A stretch of 64,000 nt of DNA from positions 4,419,739 through 4,483,738 of the forward strand of contig JAQFVV010000042.1 of NCBI GenBank assembly GCA_028023455.1, written 5' to 3'. Shown one piece after another: positions 36,841 through 49,500 of this stretch. Within the stretch, counting starts at the first letter, position 1, and each line of letters opens with the position of its first letter. The DNA comes from Epiperipatus broadwayi. Taxonomy: Eukaryota; Onychophora; Udeonychophora; Euonychophora; Peripatidae. The translations under genes and the position numbers were made by a program. The notes beneath the pieces were generated by a model. That model saw nothing but the letters and a program-made list of their open reading frames with translations, did no database searches and was not told where the DNA came from.

Positions 36841-38849
36841 TTATATTAGGTTAAAAACAAGAGCACTATCCCAAAGCTGGAAAATCCACAGAAGGATATT
36901 CTACATCATCAGTATTATTAAAAACACTACCATGACTAATTCAGTAGAATTTGAACCCTTACCTTCCTAGCTATTATAAATTTAAATTATAATTTAAATG
37001 GTAGAACTTATGAGAAGAGAAAAAGAAGGTCAGATTAATAACTAACAAAATATATATATATAATACAATAAGACATAAAATATTTAAAATTTCATTACAT
37101 TAAATTATAAAATAATAAATATTTAAACATTACCATCCTTCAAGTGATCTCCCTTTTAAACATTAAAGTGTTATCAATGTTTTCAATTTTAAATCCCTTT
37201 TATGTTAAACTTAACATTTTTTCCTTTTGTTTGCTTTTCATTATGGAGTCTATTTCGGCATTAAAGACAGTATACATCATCCTTGAAAATATAGAAACAA
37301 TAATTCTTTTAATTCCTTTAGCAGCATCAAGTTTTAATTTATTCAGATCATATTTCCTTAAATCATATTTCTTCACCTCTCCAAAACAAATATTCTATAA
37401 GAAAGGACTTTCAAACATAAAATTTTATCATAGGTTTAGCAGAATTCAGAAATGGCAGTTGAAATTTGATCGCATATTAGACTGAAGATCCAGGCTACAT
37501 TGACCCAGGGTAAATTATATACTCACAGGAATTACCCACAGTGAACCATAATATCCATTTTATAATATTTATCTTTATTCATAACTTGGCTGCTAATAAA
37601 AATAAATTTAAAGTTTTTACAAGCTGATTATGATGTTTGTAAAATAAAAGACAGATTAGAGATGCTGATAGAACTCTAGCTTCCAATAAAAATTTTAAAT
37701 CACATTTTATTTAAACTATCATTGATTAAAATAATAAATTGTATTCTATTATTTTCTAAACATTTTAAAAAAAAAAAAGTTAGCCTTATTACTTATAACA
37801 AAAAAAAAAAAACTTATTACGACATAAATCTTTTATAAATTGATATCTCACAAAATGAAATTTAAATATCTTTTTTTTTAAAAAAAAAAAAAAAAGAAAA
37901 AACAAATTTCAATTATTTAAACTTTGAATAACTGACCTTTGAACTCTGAACTTTAATCTTAGAGACAATACAAGCAAATTTAAATTTATGAACAAAAATA
38001 CTTTTTCCCCCTTTTTTGAACTTATTTGAGTACTCCTCTTTTTTGTTGATATCGTTTTTATTAAAATTGTTACCCAAAGATAACCAGCACTTAACTACTA
38101 TTGTAGTCAATTATGGATCTTGCTTTGCAATTTATACAATATATACTGTCAAAAACTGAAGTCTCCTTTTATTGTCAGCAATATAGACTTTTGCTAATCA
38201 AGGGAAATTGGACTCTTATATGCAATATATAAATTGAAAATTTTCTCTCTTTGGAGAAAATCAAATAGTTTGATGATCAGATTTTTAGCACTGTCAGCCG
38301 GTTCAGATTCCTATACCAAGCAAATCTTACACAACTAGTTTAGCATTGGATTATGAAGAAAACCCTAAAATATTATAGACTTAAAAAACTTAGTATCCTG
38401 AAATTTAGATTTGTGTCTTCTTGCACTCTTACAATCTCTTTACAAACACAATGACAACCAACACTCTAAATAAGTCAGAGATTTGAAAAAAATTTCAATC
38501 AGACTGTGTCTTCAGTTAGCAAGCACCTGAATCAAATTAACATTTCTTACAAAATGCTGCAAAGTTAGTAGGATAATTTCTACGAGCCCTTCAATTTGAT
38601 GGTATTAGTATCATTATCAAAGATAATCAAATTCTTAATGACCATATGGAGAGTACTATTGACTTTTCAGGCTCTTTAATGGCACATTTATTACTGATTA
38701 GATCAAATTTATCCATGTTGTTCCTTTTCTTCTTCTTTCATTATCATTCTCACTATTTCAATAGGTAATTTGTATTTCAGTTGAAAAGTTCAGATGTAAT
38801 CTGACTAAGCACCCATTCTTTGCTGTCTATAATATTCCCAAAAGCTTGT
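36841..38849. other. Intron, no recognised feature
   Basis: AT-rich. The 113-codon plus-strand frame at 37144-37485 is hydrophobic and F/L/I-rich and resembles no family known to me. Homopolymer A/T tracts occur at 37766-37890. Confidence 0.5.
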
Positions 38850-40420
38850 TTTATCAGAAAAGCTCAAAAGAAACAATACTTATCCATTTGCTGTTGATAA
38901 AAGACTTAGAGACCAAAGCAGTTAATATTTATGTCTTCACTATAATTTTAAAGTCAACTCCTTTTTGTCTTCATATCCCCATTTCGTTTTTTAATTTTCT
39001 TAAAAAATCTCTTCATTTTCAACTATGAATATAGATTTATCAATACATCTAAAAGTATTGATAATTCTTCCATTAATCCTGAATCCATATTTACTTTCAT
39101 CCAATCTGGTTTTATTCATTACTCATTCAGTACAAAAACTGAATAGATGGTCTGACAATACACCATTCTGCAACAATTTAACCAATAAAAAAGTCTACTT
39201 TATCAGTTTTTTTATCTGTAATTTCTAGTCTCATATAGATTATCCTTAAAAAAAAACAATTAAAATGCTCTGGTTCACCCATTTTCTTAAAAATATTTCA
39301 TAATTTAATATGATCAAGTGAATCATAGGTTATATTATAATCTATAATGCGTATTTCGATTTCTTTCCGATTTCCTCTAACCACTTCAATTTTCAGAGAT
39401 GATGTTTTTGAAATTGATTTTTATTGAAATCACTTCTTCAATGTAAAGCACCAGTTTCTTAATCTCACTTGTATATACAAGATATGATAAATAGCGTTGT
39501 TTTCAAAAAAATTCTGTTTTTGATAAAGTAACATATAATAGTTTCTCTATTTATATGTTATTTAGTGGTTTTTCAGATTGTGAAAATTTAATGAATACCT
39601 TTGATTATTCTCCTTCAGTTTTCTGTAAAATTTCTGGTGTAATATCATAAATTCTGGTCAATAATTCTCAATGCCAATCTGAGCTATGTTTGTGATATAA
39701 CTCTTCCTGAATAGTCTTTCCATCTCTGTGAACTTTATTACTTTAACCATATGTACCTGGCTTAAATAGGCCTTGATTTTTTTAATTGGTTGCTTTAATA
39801 ATTTTTTTTTTAAGATTTAATGTAAATTAAACAAAAGATTATACAAATGTGAGAATTGTACACTGACTTGAAAGTCTGTTGTTTCGACTTCAATTATATA
39901 CTAACCAAAACTAAATGCAAATATGGTACTATAGCATATTTAAACATGAATTTATGTACTTTAATCATATTTTCTTTGCAATTTAAATATTATAGTTCTG
40001 TAATTAAAAGCATATGTGCTGACTTTTTTCTGAGCGTTTTTTATCAATTACGGAATTAGTTTCTTCACATTTAACTTTTTTTTTTTTAATTGGTTGTAAA
40101 TTTAACATGTGATAACTTTACGAACAAACACAGAATCACCAATCAGACAACAGAGAAATAGACTATATCTTGTTTAGTATTATTTTTCTGCAAATTTTTT
40201 TTGATGTCATAAAATATCTGAAAGACTCCAATTTCTCCAAACTTTATTTCCATTTTTAAATGTATTTTGTGAATGAAATAATACTTTATTTTGTCTTTCC
40301 TGATTGCTCCTTGAAATTTATTTTTTAAGACTCTTATCATTTCTAATACTGATTTCTTTTCTTTGCAATTTACTATTATATATTCTGATATTTATTTTAA
40401 TTTAATCAAATTTTTCTCAA
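38850..40420 (-). mobile_element. Decayed LINE fragment (reverse-transcriptase region)
   Basis: On the minus strand near 39270-39360 the reading ITYDSLDHIKLWNIFKKMGE matches the common LINE reverse-transcriptase segment A(F/Y)D.(V/I)DH..LW..L..MG(I/V)P. It is preceded by an R-rich segment (VVRGNRKEIEIRIIDYN) and followed by decayed sequence with frameshifts. The extent is a guess. The surrounding short frames (38846-39028, 39025-39228, 40143-40340) are probably shadows of it or accidental. Confidence 0.45.
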
Positions 40421-41228
40421 AATCTTCTTAAATTGTGTTTTACTTCCATTAATAGTTCAATTTCATTTAAAATTGATCTTTATTGTTATTCATATGGTTT
40501 ATTATACATACAATGTTCTTTGACAATCTGAAATATTAAAAAAAATAAATGAAGAAACTTGGTGTTTAACATCATTGAATAATTTATGATATTTATAATC
40601 AAAGCATTGTAAAAACTCTTAATTTTATTAATGAACTATTTTTTACATGGAAATGGTAGGTTAATTTTCTCTTTTGTAATCTCTAATAATAAAATTGTGT
40701 TGAAATTATAAATAACTTGCTACAATTTACTAGACAATTATTTTTCCTTTTCTCTGTTTTCTATCCACATTTATAGTCCATTTAGCTTTTTGCAAAATTA
40801 AATGAGATTCAAAAACTGTTAATTTTTCATTTTATGATAATCCTTTCATTTAGTTAATAAATCTTTTTATTTAAAACTTAATGCATCTTTCTGAAAAGAG
40901 AAAGCATTTTCAGTGTTAACGTAATTTAACAATATTTTACTAGTGATTATAAATCTTAACGTAATATTTGTTTATATTAAAGTTAAGAATCAATGAAATT
41001 ACATACTTTTGATGCATCAGTAAGCTTTCATAGCATTGTTGAAAATAATCAAATCTTAAAAGCTTTTGATATGCTTTAGAAAAAAATCTTTGTCAGCAAT
41101 TTCTCCATAATAAATTTATTTGTATTGATTTCACAAACTTAACATTCAAATACAATCCCCAATAAATCTGAATATGATGTACTTTACATCTATTACAATA
41201 ACCAAAAGTTAAAAAAAAAAATTCTTAC
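40421..41228. other. Intron, no recognised feature
   Basis: End of the 17.3-kb intron 23881-41228. AT-rich. Confidence 0.6.
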
Positions 41229-41335
41229 AATTTTAATAATGCTATATTTGTTCCAGATGATTCCATGTTATTTTTTGTGAAATCAGGATTGGTTGGTCCT
41301 GCAAGATCCAACAATCTTTCAGGACTATTTAAAAC
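41229..41335 (-). CDS. ARFGEF3: ARFGEF3/BIG3 homologue, internal exon 6 of 9
   Basis: A 107-bp exon: acceptor CTTTTTAG|GTTTTAAATAG, donor TTAAAATT|GTAAGAAT, starting in phase 0 and ending with two bases of a Leu codon. It encodes VLNSPERLLDLAGP, then a short polar linker, then NIALLK. Vertebrate ARFGEF3 has ILGSPQRLCDLAGP, a longer polar linker and LDLLKL at the same place. The match is strong at both ends and the linker length differs. Its last codon completes with the first base of the 23672-23880 exon (TT|A), which shows these two exons are adjacent in the mRNA despite 17 kb between them. Confidence 0.93.
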
Positions 41336-42884
41336 CTAAAAAGAAATTTAAAAGTAATAATAAAACAATCTAAAACATTTAAAAATAATAATAAATTTTA
41401 ATCATTCCATAGCATATCATGCATTATCTATTATGATGATTTTACAAAATATTGAGAACTATAATACAATATTTTCTCATCTGAGCAAGAAATTGCTTTA
41501 AAAATGATATCATTTATACGCTTGTTCTACATATTTATTGATTTTTACCTCATCTACATAATATCCTTTAGTACAATTTATTGTCAAGCATTAAGTGTCT
41601 GTGGATATATATACATACAAATATATAATTGTGCAATTAAGACTTCTACAGCTTTTGTGATTAAAAGTATATACATGTGTCAACATCGCTTGCCAAAGTA
41701 GGATAATTTTTTTTATTAAAAAACTTATAATTTACAACTATAAAATTTTTAAATGCTGTTACTTTTTTTTGTTATCTAATTTCTTTTGTGTGTGTGTGTG
41801 TTAAATCAAACAAAAGAGTGATTTTCTTGTCAGAATTTGAAATTAGTAATTTTCTTGCATATTTTTTTCCAAAATTTCAAAAAATTCTAATGAATTTCTG
41901 AATTCTTTACAATTATCAAAGTTTATGCCAGTTTTAGAAAAATTAACTATTTTTCATGCTTTTTCTCATATTTTTAATTTTTTGTCAAGACTATGCAAGT
42001 TTAATTTAAGAGCAAAAGAAAATCTATTTTGTAATAACAAAACTAAATTCATTTGTTCATTATATGAACTTTAAGCAATGAGACCTGATACTTAGAAAAC
42101 ACTGGATTATTAAAAATTGTTTCATTGGATATATTACTGATTTTCTCTATAATAAAAATCAGCTGCTACATTTAATTTAAAAGCATGGTAATAATATAAA
42201 ATTAATGCAATCGGTGCTATGAAATATAATTAAATTATGATCAAGATCTTCAATATCATTATGGTGTCACTGTTTATACTCATAGCATTTCTACTAAAAT
42301 CAATATCCTTTCTACATATTTCATTTTTCATCCAGACAATTGCCACTTAGACTTGGTAAAAATCTTGACTAATGTGTTTTTATAATTGACTGGTGTTCAA
42401 TCATTAAATTCATTTGCATGATTATATCTTATCATATCAATAATAATCTAACATTCAAATTATTTATATGAGAATAAACTCACGTTCTCTTTTGATACTA
42501 GTTTAATCATCTATTTACCTACTGGTTACTAATAATTTTAGTAGTGCTATTGTTGATGACTTTTTTTTGCAAAATAAAAGCAGATGAGGCTGAATTTGTA
42601 ATATTTTTGAAATACAAGCATAATTCATATACTTAGGAGTTTAAATGTAATATAGGGGATTTGAACACAGACTTTCAAATTCCTTTCAGCCATTCACTCT
42701 ATCTCATACAACCGATGCACATGACCACATACATGTGAAAAAGATAAATGATTTCCAATATATATATATTTCATGCTGAACCCACACTGGATCATTTGGT
42801 TCAGATCATCATCTCCCACACATATATCTAATCAACGCTCAGCTTATATTAAGATAGCAAATCTTTAAATTTTAATGGACAGGC

Positions 42885-42994
42885 TTCAATCTACTCCACT
42901 CTCCAACTTTTCAGCCATCTATACCATTGAAAATCTCATGATGGAATGCCCATATTCAATGGTATGGATGGTTGAAGAGTTGGAGTAGATTGAA
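42885..42994. repeat. Hairpin: inverted repeat with arms of about 40-45 bp
   Basis: The left arm TTCAATCTACTCCACTCTCC to TATACCATTGAA (42885-42931) is matched in reverse complement by TTCAATGGTATGG to GGAGTAGATTGAA (42955-42994). The loop is 23 bp. It is a small foldback element. Confidence 0.85.
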
Positions 42995-43821
42995 AGAATA
43001 AAAAAAGACAAATCTGAAAATAGAATAATTTTTCCAACATTAAAGAGATTATTGATTAACAATCTTGTAAATTTAATATCAAAATATCAGATTTTAGAGG
43101 TAAAAAATTTGCTGTTTTTTTTCTTCTAAAGTCTAAAGGCAAACTGCCCCTCAATTATCAAGGGATCTATGAAATCTCATGTTTGTTTGTTGTAGAAGCT
43201 ACATGAGATGTTTCTGTCAAAAGTCAATCACATCTTTCATTTCAGATTTTTGAAATGCAAGTTATATTTCTTAATTTTAATAATACTAAAACATTAGAAA
43301 AATTTAAAAAATATTGATTTATGTATTATGAGATAATTTGTGAAAACATCAATAAGACAAAGCAGTTTAAACAACTAAGAAGAAACACAATGTGTTTCCG
43401 GTATTTTGAGGATCTTTTATTAAATCTCTTCTCCCATCCTCTAACAATAATTTCATTAAATTATTAATCACTCAGTAAAGATTACAAATTTGTTCTCAAC
43501 TTTTTTTATCAATGAATAAATAATCAAAATTCTGATAAAAAACATAACATGAAAGGAAAAGATTATAAAGCATAAATATTATATTTTAGAAATATAATGA
43601 TATAGCCTTGAGAGAGATAAATGGGGCTTTATCAAAAAAAAATCTTTTTAATGACTTTGCAATCAGATTCATTTTGATCTGATCATGAGAAATCCTATTT
43701 ATTATTATTAAAGATTTCTATATATTTCCCAAAATCCTGTTTTAGTTTTATATATTTTTATATTCATGTACTTTAAATGATCAAATTTCATAGTTAAAAT
43801 TTGTCCAAAATGTTGTCTTTT

Positions 43822-44240
43822 ATATATAAAATTAAAAATAATCAATTTAAAACAAAACTGAAACAGATTACTCACTATAAATAAAAAAATTATTTAATAT
43901 AACAACCCAGTTTTCATTCCTTAATGGAATCTTTTTATCATCATGGTCAACTTAAAAAAAACATTCTGCTTATTAATAAATCAATTATTTTATATAGAGC
44001 GAAGTTTTATAAACTGTAATAGCTAAACAGCATTAAGCTGTTGCACATGCGCTTTGCAGATTTTAACTATAAATGACTGAATACAAACACTTCAATAATA
44101 AAATGGTTTATGGCTCAGGAAAAGATTCCATTAAGGAATGAAAGCCAGGTTGATATATCAAATAATTTTTTTTATTTATAGTGAGTTGTCTGTTTCAATT
44201 TTATTTTAAATTGATTATTTTTAATTTTATAGACATATGT
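43822..44240. mobile_element. Compact inverted-repeat element related to the Penelope-like copy at 685
   Basis: Arms of about 110-120 bp (43822-43940 and 44115-44240) are inverted copies of each other, including TTTCATTCCTTAATGGAATC versus GATTCCATTAAGGAATGAAA and a shared TCAATTTTATTTTAAATTGA-type inner stretch. The 170-bp centre is unrelated. The arms match the two termini of the 685-3665 element, so this is probably its internally deleted relative. Confidence 0.8.
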
Positions 44241-44588
44241 GTATGTATATGTATAAAAACAGAAAAAAAAAATTACTACCATCTGAAAAACTATATTATT
44301 CTTTTGAAAAACTTTTATCAATAAATAATATTTCAGTCAATTCCTGTTGTCATTTCAGAAAAAGGTTTATTTTATATATCTTTGTAAATTAATTAGATAA
44401 TAAGTTATTTTTGAATTTATTTAATTTGTGCATCTATAGTTAAAGATTATTGTTATTGTTATCTATCTTTTATTTATTTATTTTTCATTATATATAATAA
44501 TTATTTTATATGTTGAAATTATTTAAAAATTGTACTTTTTAAAAAAAATAATTTATGGATGGGTCTGTATATGTATATAGGATATATG

Positions 44589-44870
44589 AAAATCTTGAAT
44601 GTGTGGAGTAATTTATTTAAATCAACTTGATTAGAAAGCATTTAACCTAGAACAACTTCCCAGGCCAAGAGTCAAAGTAAGCTGACAGACTGACATTTAA
44701 ATCAACTTGATTAGAAAGCACTTAACCTAGAACAACTCATCAGGCCAAGAGTCAAAGTAAATTGACAGACTGATGCAGTCTGTCAGTTTACTTTGACTCT
44801 TGGCCTGGGGAGTAAGTGCTTTCTAATCAAGTTGATTTAAATGGATTACTCCACACATTCAAGATTTCCA
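44589..44870. repeat. Foldback element: two direct units plus one inverted unit
   Basis: Direct units of about 80 bp start at 44616 and 44696 (TTTAAATCAACTTGATTAGA to CAGACTGA). They are followed by an inverted unit (44774-44842, AGTCTGTCAGTTTACTTTGA to CAAGTTGATTTAAA). An outer inverted pair AATCTTGAATGTGTGGAGTA / TACTCCACACATTCAAGATT encloses everything. The second direct unit and the inverted unit abut with almost no loop. Confidence 0.85.
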
Positions 44871-45084
44871 TCTAAATATTCATTAAAAATATTGTATTAC
44901 AATATATGGATATATGTATACACATTTATGTATTTATATATTTTGATTATTTGTGTGTATATATGTGTAAATATACTGATGAATGAATGGATTTAAATGT
45001 TAATGATTAATACTAATTTTGGATTTATTTATAGAATTATTGTTTATCACTTTCATTTTCAAATTTTCTTTGTAATTTTTTTGT

Positions 45085-45125
45085 AGCTAATTCTGAGGAA
45101 GACTAACAGAGAATGGCAGAAACAT
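45085..45125 (+). other. CTGA-GA...GAAAC motif, possible Penelope/hammerhead-like tail
   Basis: ATTCTGAGGAAGACTAAC...GGCAGAAACATT has the CUGANGA...GAAAC spacing of hammerhead-ribozyme cores, known from Penelope-like elements. A clear stem II is lacking here, so it is a decayed or fortuitous example. Confidence 0.3.
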
Positions 45126-45248
45126 TAATTGTTGCTTATTCTTCTATTTGAAATTTTTTAAAAAAGGAATATAGTTATTTTTTTTTTATAAATGAAATTA
45201 TGATTAAGTGAAGTAAAAAAAATAAATTAATTAAATTAATTTCTTTAC

Positions 45249-45381
45249 CTCTCGAGCTGACTTTAAAGCTTCAAATCGGTGTTGGGGTGGGGGATATAAT
45301 AACATTCGATGAAAAAGAGAACCAAGAACAGGCCTCAAAGTATTAACACTACCAACTAACCTTACTAATTCAACAGCAATA
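45249..45381 (-). CDS. ARFGEF3: ARFGEF3/BIG3 homologue, internal exon 5 of 9 (YPPPQHR motif)
   Basis: A 133-bp exon with acceptor TTTTTTTTTTCCAG and donor GAGAG|GTAAAG, ending in phase 0. It gives the strongest family signature in the window. [19 protein letters not shown] corresponds to vertebrate [19 protein letters not shown], and [20 protein letters not shown] to [20 protein letters not shown]. The segment belongs to the armadillo/HEAT-like N-terminal half of this large Golgi/secretory-granule ARF-GEF relative, which lies before its divergent SEC7-like region. Its first codon is completed by the previous exon (TG|T). ARFGEF3 is separated from ARFGEF1/2 and MON2 by this motif. Confidence 0.96.
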
Positions 45382-45573
45382 CTGGAAAAAAAAAAAGAAA
45401 TAATAAATAAATTGATAAATACAATTAACATTTTAAAATTAATTATAATTTATGATTATAATTTAAAATAATTTCTAAAATCATAAATTTATCACTCAAG
45501 AATATGTTGTTCATTTCTATTAGTTAGGATAATGTGTATTATTTAAACTTAAGAAACATTTTAAATTACATAC

Positions 45574-45744
45574 CAATATATACTTCTAGCTTCAGTGCTG
45601 AGAAAGCTTGGTGCAGCTGCCAAGCAACCTGAACCCCGTCCAATTTCATTAATTTCTGATGAACCACTTTTCTGAGACGATACAATATTTTTATCAGTTC
45701 GAGGAGTTCCCAGAATCATGATTAAGGATGGGCACAGTTGCTGC
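45574..45744 (-). CDS. ARFGEF3: ARFGEF3/BIG3 homologue, internal exon 4 of 9
   Basis: A 171-bp exon with acceptor CATTTATAG|GCAGCAAC and donor TATATTG|GTATGTAA. It encodes QQLCPSLIMILGTPRTDKNI, a Ser-rich linker, then GRGSGCLAAAPSFLSTEARS and IY. Vertebrate ARFGEF3 has KNLCPALIVILGNPIHDKTI, a longer Ser/Thr-rich linker and GRGSGCSCTAPALSGPVART followed by IYY. Both ends and the order match. It is separated from the next exon by only 192 bp and from the previous one by only 73 bp, unlike the kilobase introns elsewhere in the gene. Confidence 0.95.
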
Positions 45745-45817
45745 CTATAAATGCAATAATCAGCGTCAACAATTTATAAAAATATAGAGAAGTTGAAAAA
45801 TTTGATATTATTCTTAC

Positions 45818-45928
45818 CAGCACAAATCAATGAATTTGTTGTTCCTCTGAATAAGAGGTGATGTGTTACTTAGTATTGTGTGAATGGATTGCAGAACAAT
45901 AGGCAAGACCAACTTACTCAGACTGTTG
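45818..45928 (-). CDS. ARFGEF3: ARFGEF3/BIG3 homologue, internal exon 3 of 9
   Basis: A 111-bp exon between acceptor ATTTTTTCCAG|CAACAGTC and donor GTGCTG|GTAAGAA. Preceded by AG from the upstream exon, the first codon is AGC. The peptide is SNSLSKLVLPIVLQSIHTIL, a short polar turn and RNNKFIDLCW. Vertebrate ARFGEF3 reads LLYLECILSVLSSSSSSMHL, then HRRFTDLIWKN at this place. The basic residue, F.DL.W pattern and junction into LCP(S/A)LI are preserved. The upstream intron is about 15.2 kb and contains the large LTR element. Confidence 0.92.
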
Positions 45929-46058
45929 CTGGAAAAAATTATATTTATCATTAAAGATTTCACTGATGTAAGCTGGATTGTTATTACATATAAAGTTATA
46001 TATGTAAAATTAAATTAAATAACCTTAAATAATATGACATATATATAAAAGACATATT
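45929..46058. other. Start of the 15.2-kb intron (45929-61137)
   Basis: AT-rich sequence between exon 3 and the inverted-repeat element at 46059. No feature recognised. Confidence 0.6.
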
Positions 46059-46552
46059 TTGCGGGTTCATCCCTGTTAAAATATTTTAAATATTGATATA
46101 CAGACATTTCGACTTGGTCACACAAGTCATCCACTGGGTAATAAAAGGTAGAAAGACAGTTGTAGAGGCGCTACAATCACTGATTTGAAAAAAAAACCGT
46201 TAAAGTTTTCTAGTACCATGATCATATCCAGATGTGATAATCTATACCAGTGCAAAATTAGAGAAGCCATTAAGATACTTAAAAGGCCAGATTGTATCAA
46301 TAAGCAAGATGATACATGCAAACTTTCTCCTATTTGGAAAGATTTTTTTAAAAAACAATCTTAATTTAACATTTTTGCTATTGGTGGAACTTTAATGTTT
46401 TTTTTTTCAAATCAGTGATTGTAGTGCCTCTACAACCGTCTTTCTACCTTTTATCACCCAGTGGATGACTTGTGTGACCAAGTTGAAACATCGGTATATC
46501 AATATTTAAAATATTTTAACACGGATGAACCTGCAAAATATGTCTTTTATAC
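46059..46552. mobile_element. Inverted-repeat element with hammerhead-like motif in each arm
   Basis: The arms 46059-46205 and 46396-46552 are inverted copies (for example GGTAGAAAGACAGTTGTAGA versus TCTACAACCGTCTTTCTACC), separated by 190 bp of unrelated sequence. Each arm includes GGATGACTTGTGTGACCAAG followed by T(C/T)GAAA. There CTTG pairs with CAAG (six pairs including GA/TC in the left-arm version) in the layout CTGATGA-stem II-GAAA of hammerhead ribozymes carried by Penelope-like elements. The element has no coding capacity. Confidence 0.7.
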
Positions 46553-49500
46553 ATGCAACCCGTGATAGTCTTCGTATCAACATATATATATATATTATTG
46601 CAGATTTTGAGTGTCCATTCCCTTAAATGTTTATGTGGGTTTAAATCTTTCATACCCACAAAAAATTCTATATACATTTGTTTACTAATGAAATATTAAT
46701 GCTAAAAGATAAGGTTTGAAACATAGTACAATTACTGATGAAATAAAGAATCTTGTATATATATTGTTGGATTTTTTTGTGATAGTAATTCATAACTTGA
46801 AAGTTTATCCTGCTTTATATATGTACAATAAATAGTCAATTGTAAGCAATAAAACAAATATAAAATTTATTATCACAGTTAATACTTTATTGTTTTACTA
46901 TTATTTCAATAATTAACTTATAATGGACTTTTTATTAAATTTGCAGATACATTGATTAAATGGATTTTGGTGACATTAAAAAGCAATGGTTAGTTAAGAA
47001 AAAGCAGAAGCAGCAAGAAAAACTTATACACATTAAATGCAAAGTTCATTTTTTCAAAAGATGCAAGATATGTAAGTTATATAAGACACATATATATTAA
47101 ATTAGTCTAATTCTAAGTTATAAAAAAAAATTTATACACCAGGATATGAAATTTATTTTAAATACATCTCAGTGCTAGAATAGAGAAAATCTTGAGAAAA
47201 GAACTGGATTCAAGAAAACTGAGTTTTACATTCACACGCTGAATTCAAAATATTTTTATAGAAATCTATAAATAAAACTAATATTACACAAAAATTTATT
47301 TTTAAAGATTATGCTATAATAAAATTCATAATTTTAAAAAAAAAACATTTATAAAAATCACTCCGTATTAGAGAGGTACTAATCAATAGATTTTTTTGTT
47401 TGGATATAAGCTAAAAGTATTTGATTCTGTGTTCAATTTTCATCAATCTTGTGATGGGACATAAACTATGTAAATGATTTTCATCTTATTTAAATAAAGC
47501 TTTTTTATCAGATTCCAATAGTTATCTATCCTGTCTGTGCTGCTGTAATAAATAATATAAGTGCATAGTAGATTTAGTGTTCATATTGAACCAGATAAAA
47601 AATGAAGTGAAATAGAAAAAATAGTTTTGCTGACAAGCCTATCTACCAGGATTGCAAATTGTTGATTTTCTAAAAGATAGTAATAAAAAATTTAAGATTT
47701 TTAACAAAAACCCATAGTAATTCCAGCTCCAGTAGCATATATTACAAATCACCATAATTATTTAATAAGCTCATAACTAATATCCATGTGGCTACTTTCT
47801 ACAAGTGAGGAATTGCTGTTTATCCCAGAAATTGTATTACTTGATTGACTCTTATAGTAATCATAGGCTCATTTCAAATTATTTTTTATAGATCATTTAA
47901 TGACTTGAAATTCCAGGAAGTAGATTCAGCAAATTTTATATCCTAGCTGAAAATAAATCAATATTTTTTTAGTTGATTTGCAATTTCTATTAAGATTTAA
48001 TTTTACTTGGCATTTTAAGATTGTTGAAAACTATAGAAACAATTATCCCAGTTGATAGATTAGCAGTTCTTTTTTTAATTTAATCAATTAAAAAATTACA
48101 ACTATAAACATTTGATTTTTTAAATATTAGATAATTTATGTATTATTATTGCTACATTATTATCAACTAATTAATTTAATTCCTGTTGTGCATAAATAAA
48201 GCAGGAATGATTTAAAAAAAAAACAATTTTTAATATATATTTCATAGTTACAGACATTTTTTCTATAATATTTACTTATGGACAGATTATATTCTGATTT
48301 ATCAGATGATTTTGTTTCATATTTGGAGGCAGAGAGATGGCAATTTCAATTATTAAACTATATTAAGATTTCTGACTGCATGTTGAGAAAAGCATTTGCT
48401 AAAACTCTGAACTAATCCTTAGTTTGTTTCAATAATATTCTCTCAACAGAATTTTGTGATTCTTCAACCTCATGCTACTGCTTTTGATCTGGACTGCAAT
48501 AACAAAATAAAGTTATTTCATAATCTTCCACTTAGTAATTTAATTATTAAGTATCATCAAGTACTTCTTTTTTTATATATAATTTATAAGTAACTGTCGA
48601 AACTTTGACATGGCTCATATTCATTTTGATCAGTGCAAACAAGAAGCTATAAAAAAACCTGCTTAGTCTGCCTATACCTTGCAAATATATAGACAAATAA
48701 CAACAAATGATAATTTGAGGGCTTCATAAATGAAGTTTTTGATATCAATTCACAAATAGATTGAAAAGAAAACTTCCTAAAGCATCAAATACTGAAAATT
48801 TAGTTAGGAAAACAATACAAAATAGACAGGCTCAGAAATATGCTTAATACTAATAAAAAATATATTATAAAATCATAGATACTATCATCACTAGAACAAA
48901 AACAGATAATAACAAAGAAAAGGAAAAAAGGTTTCTATTGTGGGTATATGAATTAGCAAGTTAATAATAAATGCCGGTACATTTATTAGCAATTGAGGGC
49001 TTAGTCATACTATTGAACACACATCTCATAGATGCCAAATAAAATTTCAGGATCTTGAATTCTAGAAAAAGAGAAAATGCTAAAAAAAAAAAATTGGAAT
49101 AGAAAAAGACAAAACAAAAGATCTAATCCAAGAACAGACATTGCATGGCTGATAAAAAAAAAAACGTGACAATTTAAAGTAACAGTGATAAACTAAAATC
49201 ACATAATAATCAGTCAATCCTGGTTCAAACTAATAGAAATAATCATTGCAAATAGATAAAGATAGCAAAAACAGAAAATATATTATTCATAAGGTGCAAG
49301 TCATTTGATAACATGATTATTATTAGAAATAATATCAATAACAAAATTTCATTCAGAAAAAATATTAATTTTATTTTAATAATAGAAAATTGTAGTTAAG
49401 CTATTATTAATTTGCTCTTTGGTATAAACATTTCTTATGTGAATAATCTAATATCTAATCATTTTTTATTCGTACATCAGCATAATTAAAAGTAATACTT

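Larger units (their letters stand above)
41336..45248. other. Intron (3,913 bp) carrying inverted-repeat elements
   Basis: Contains a short GT microsatellite (about 41788-41802), three foldback/inverted-repeat elements listed separately, and a Penelope-type 3' motif near 45089. No coding similarity otherwise. Confidence 0.65.

Noticed and set aside
37144-37485. 113-codon plus-strand open frame
   Set aside because: Hydrophobic, F/L/I-rich translation typical of AT-rich noise, with no family resemblance, no supporting splice context and no related copy seen.
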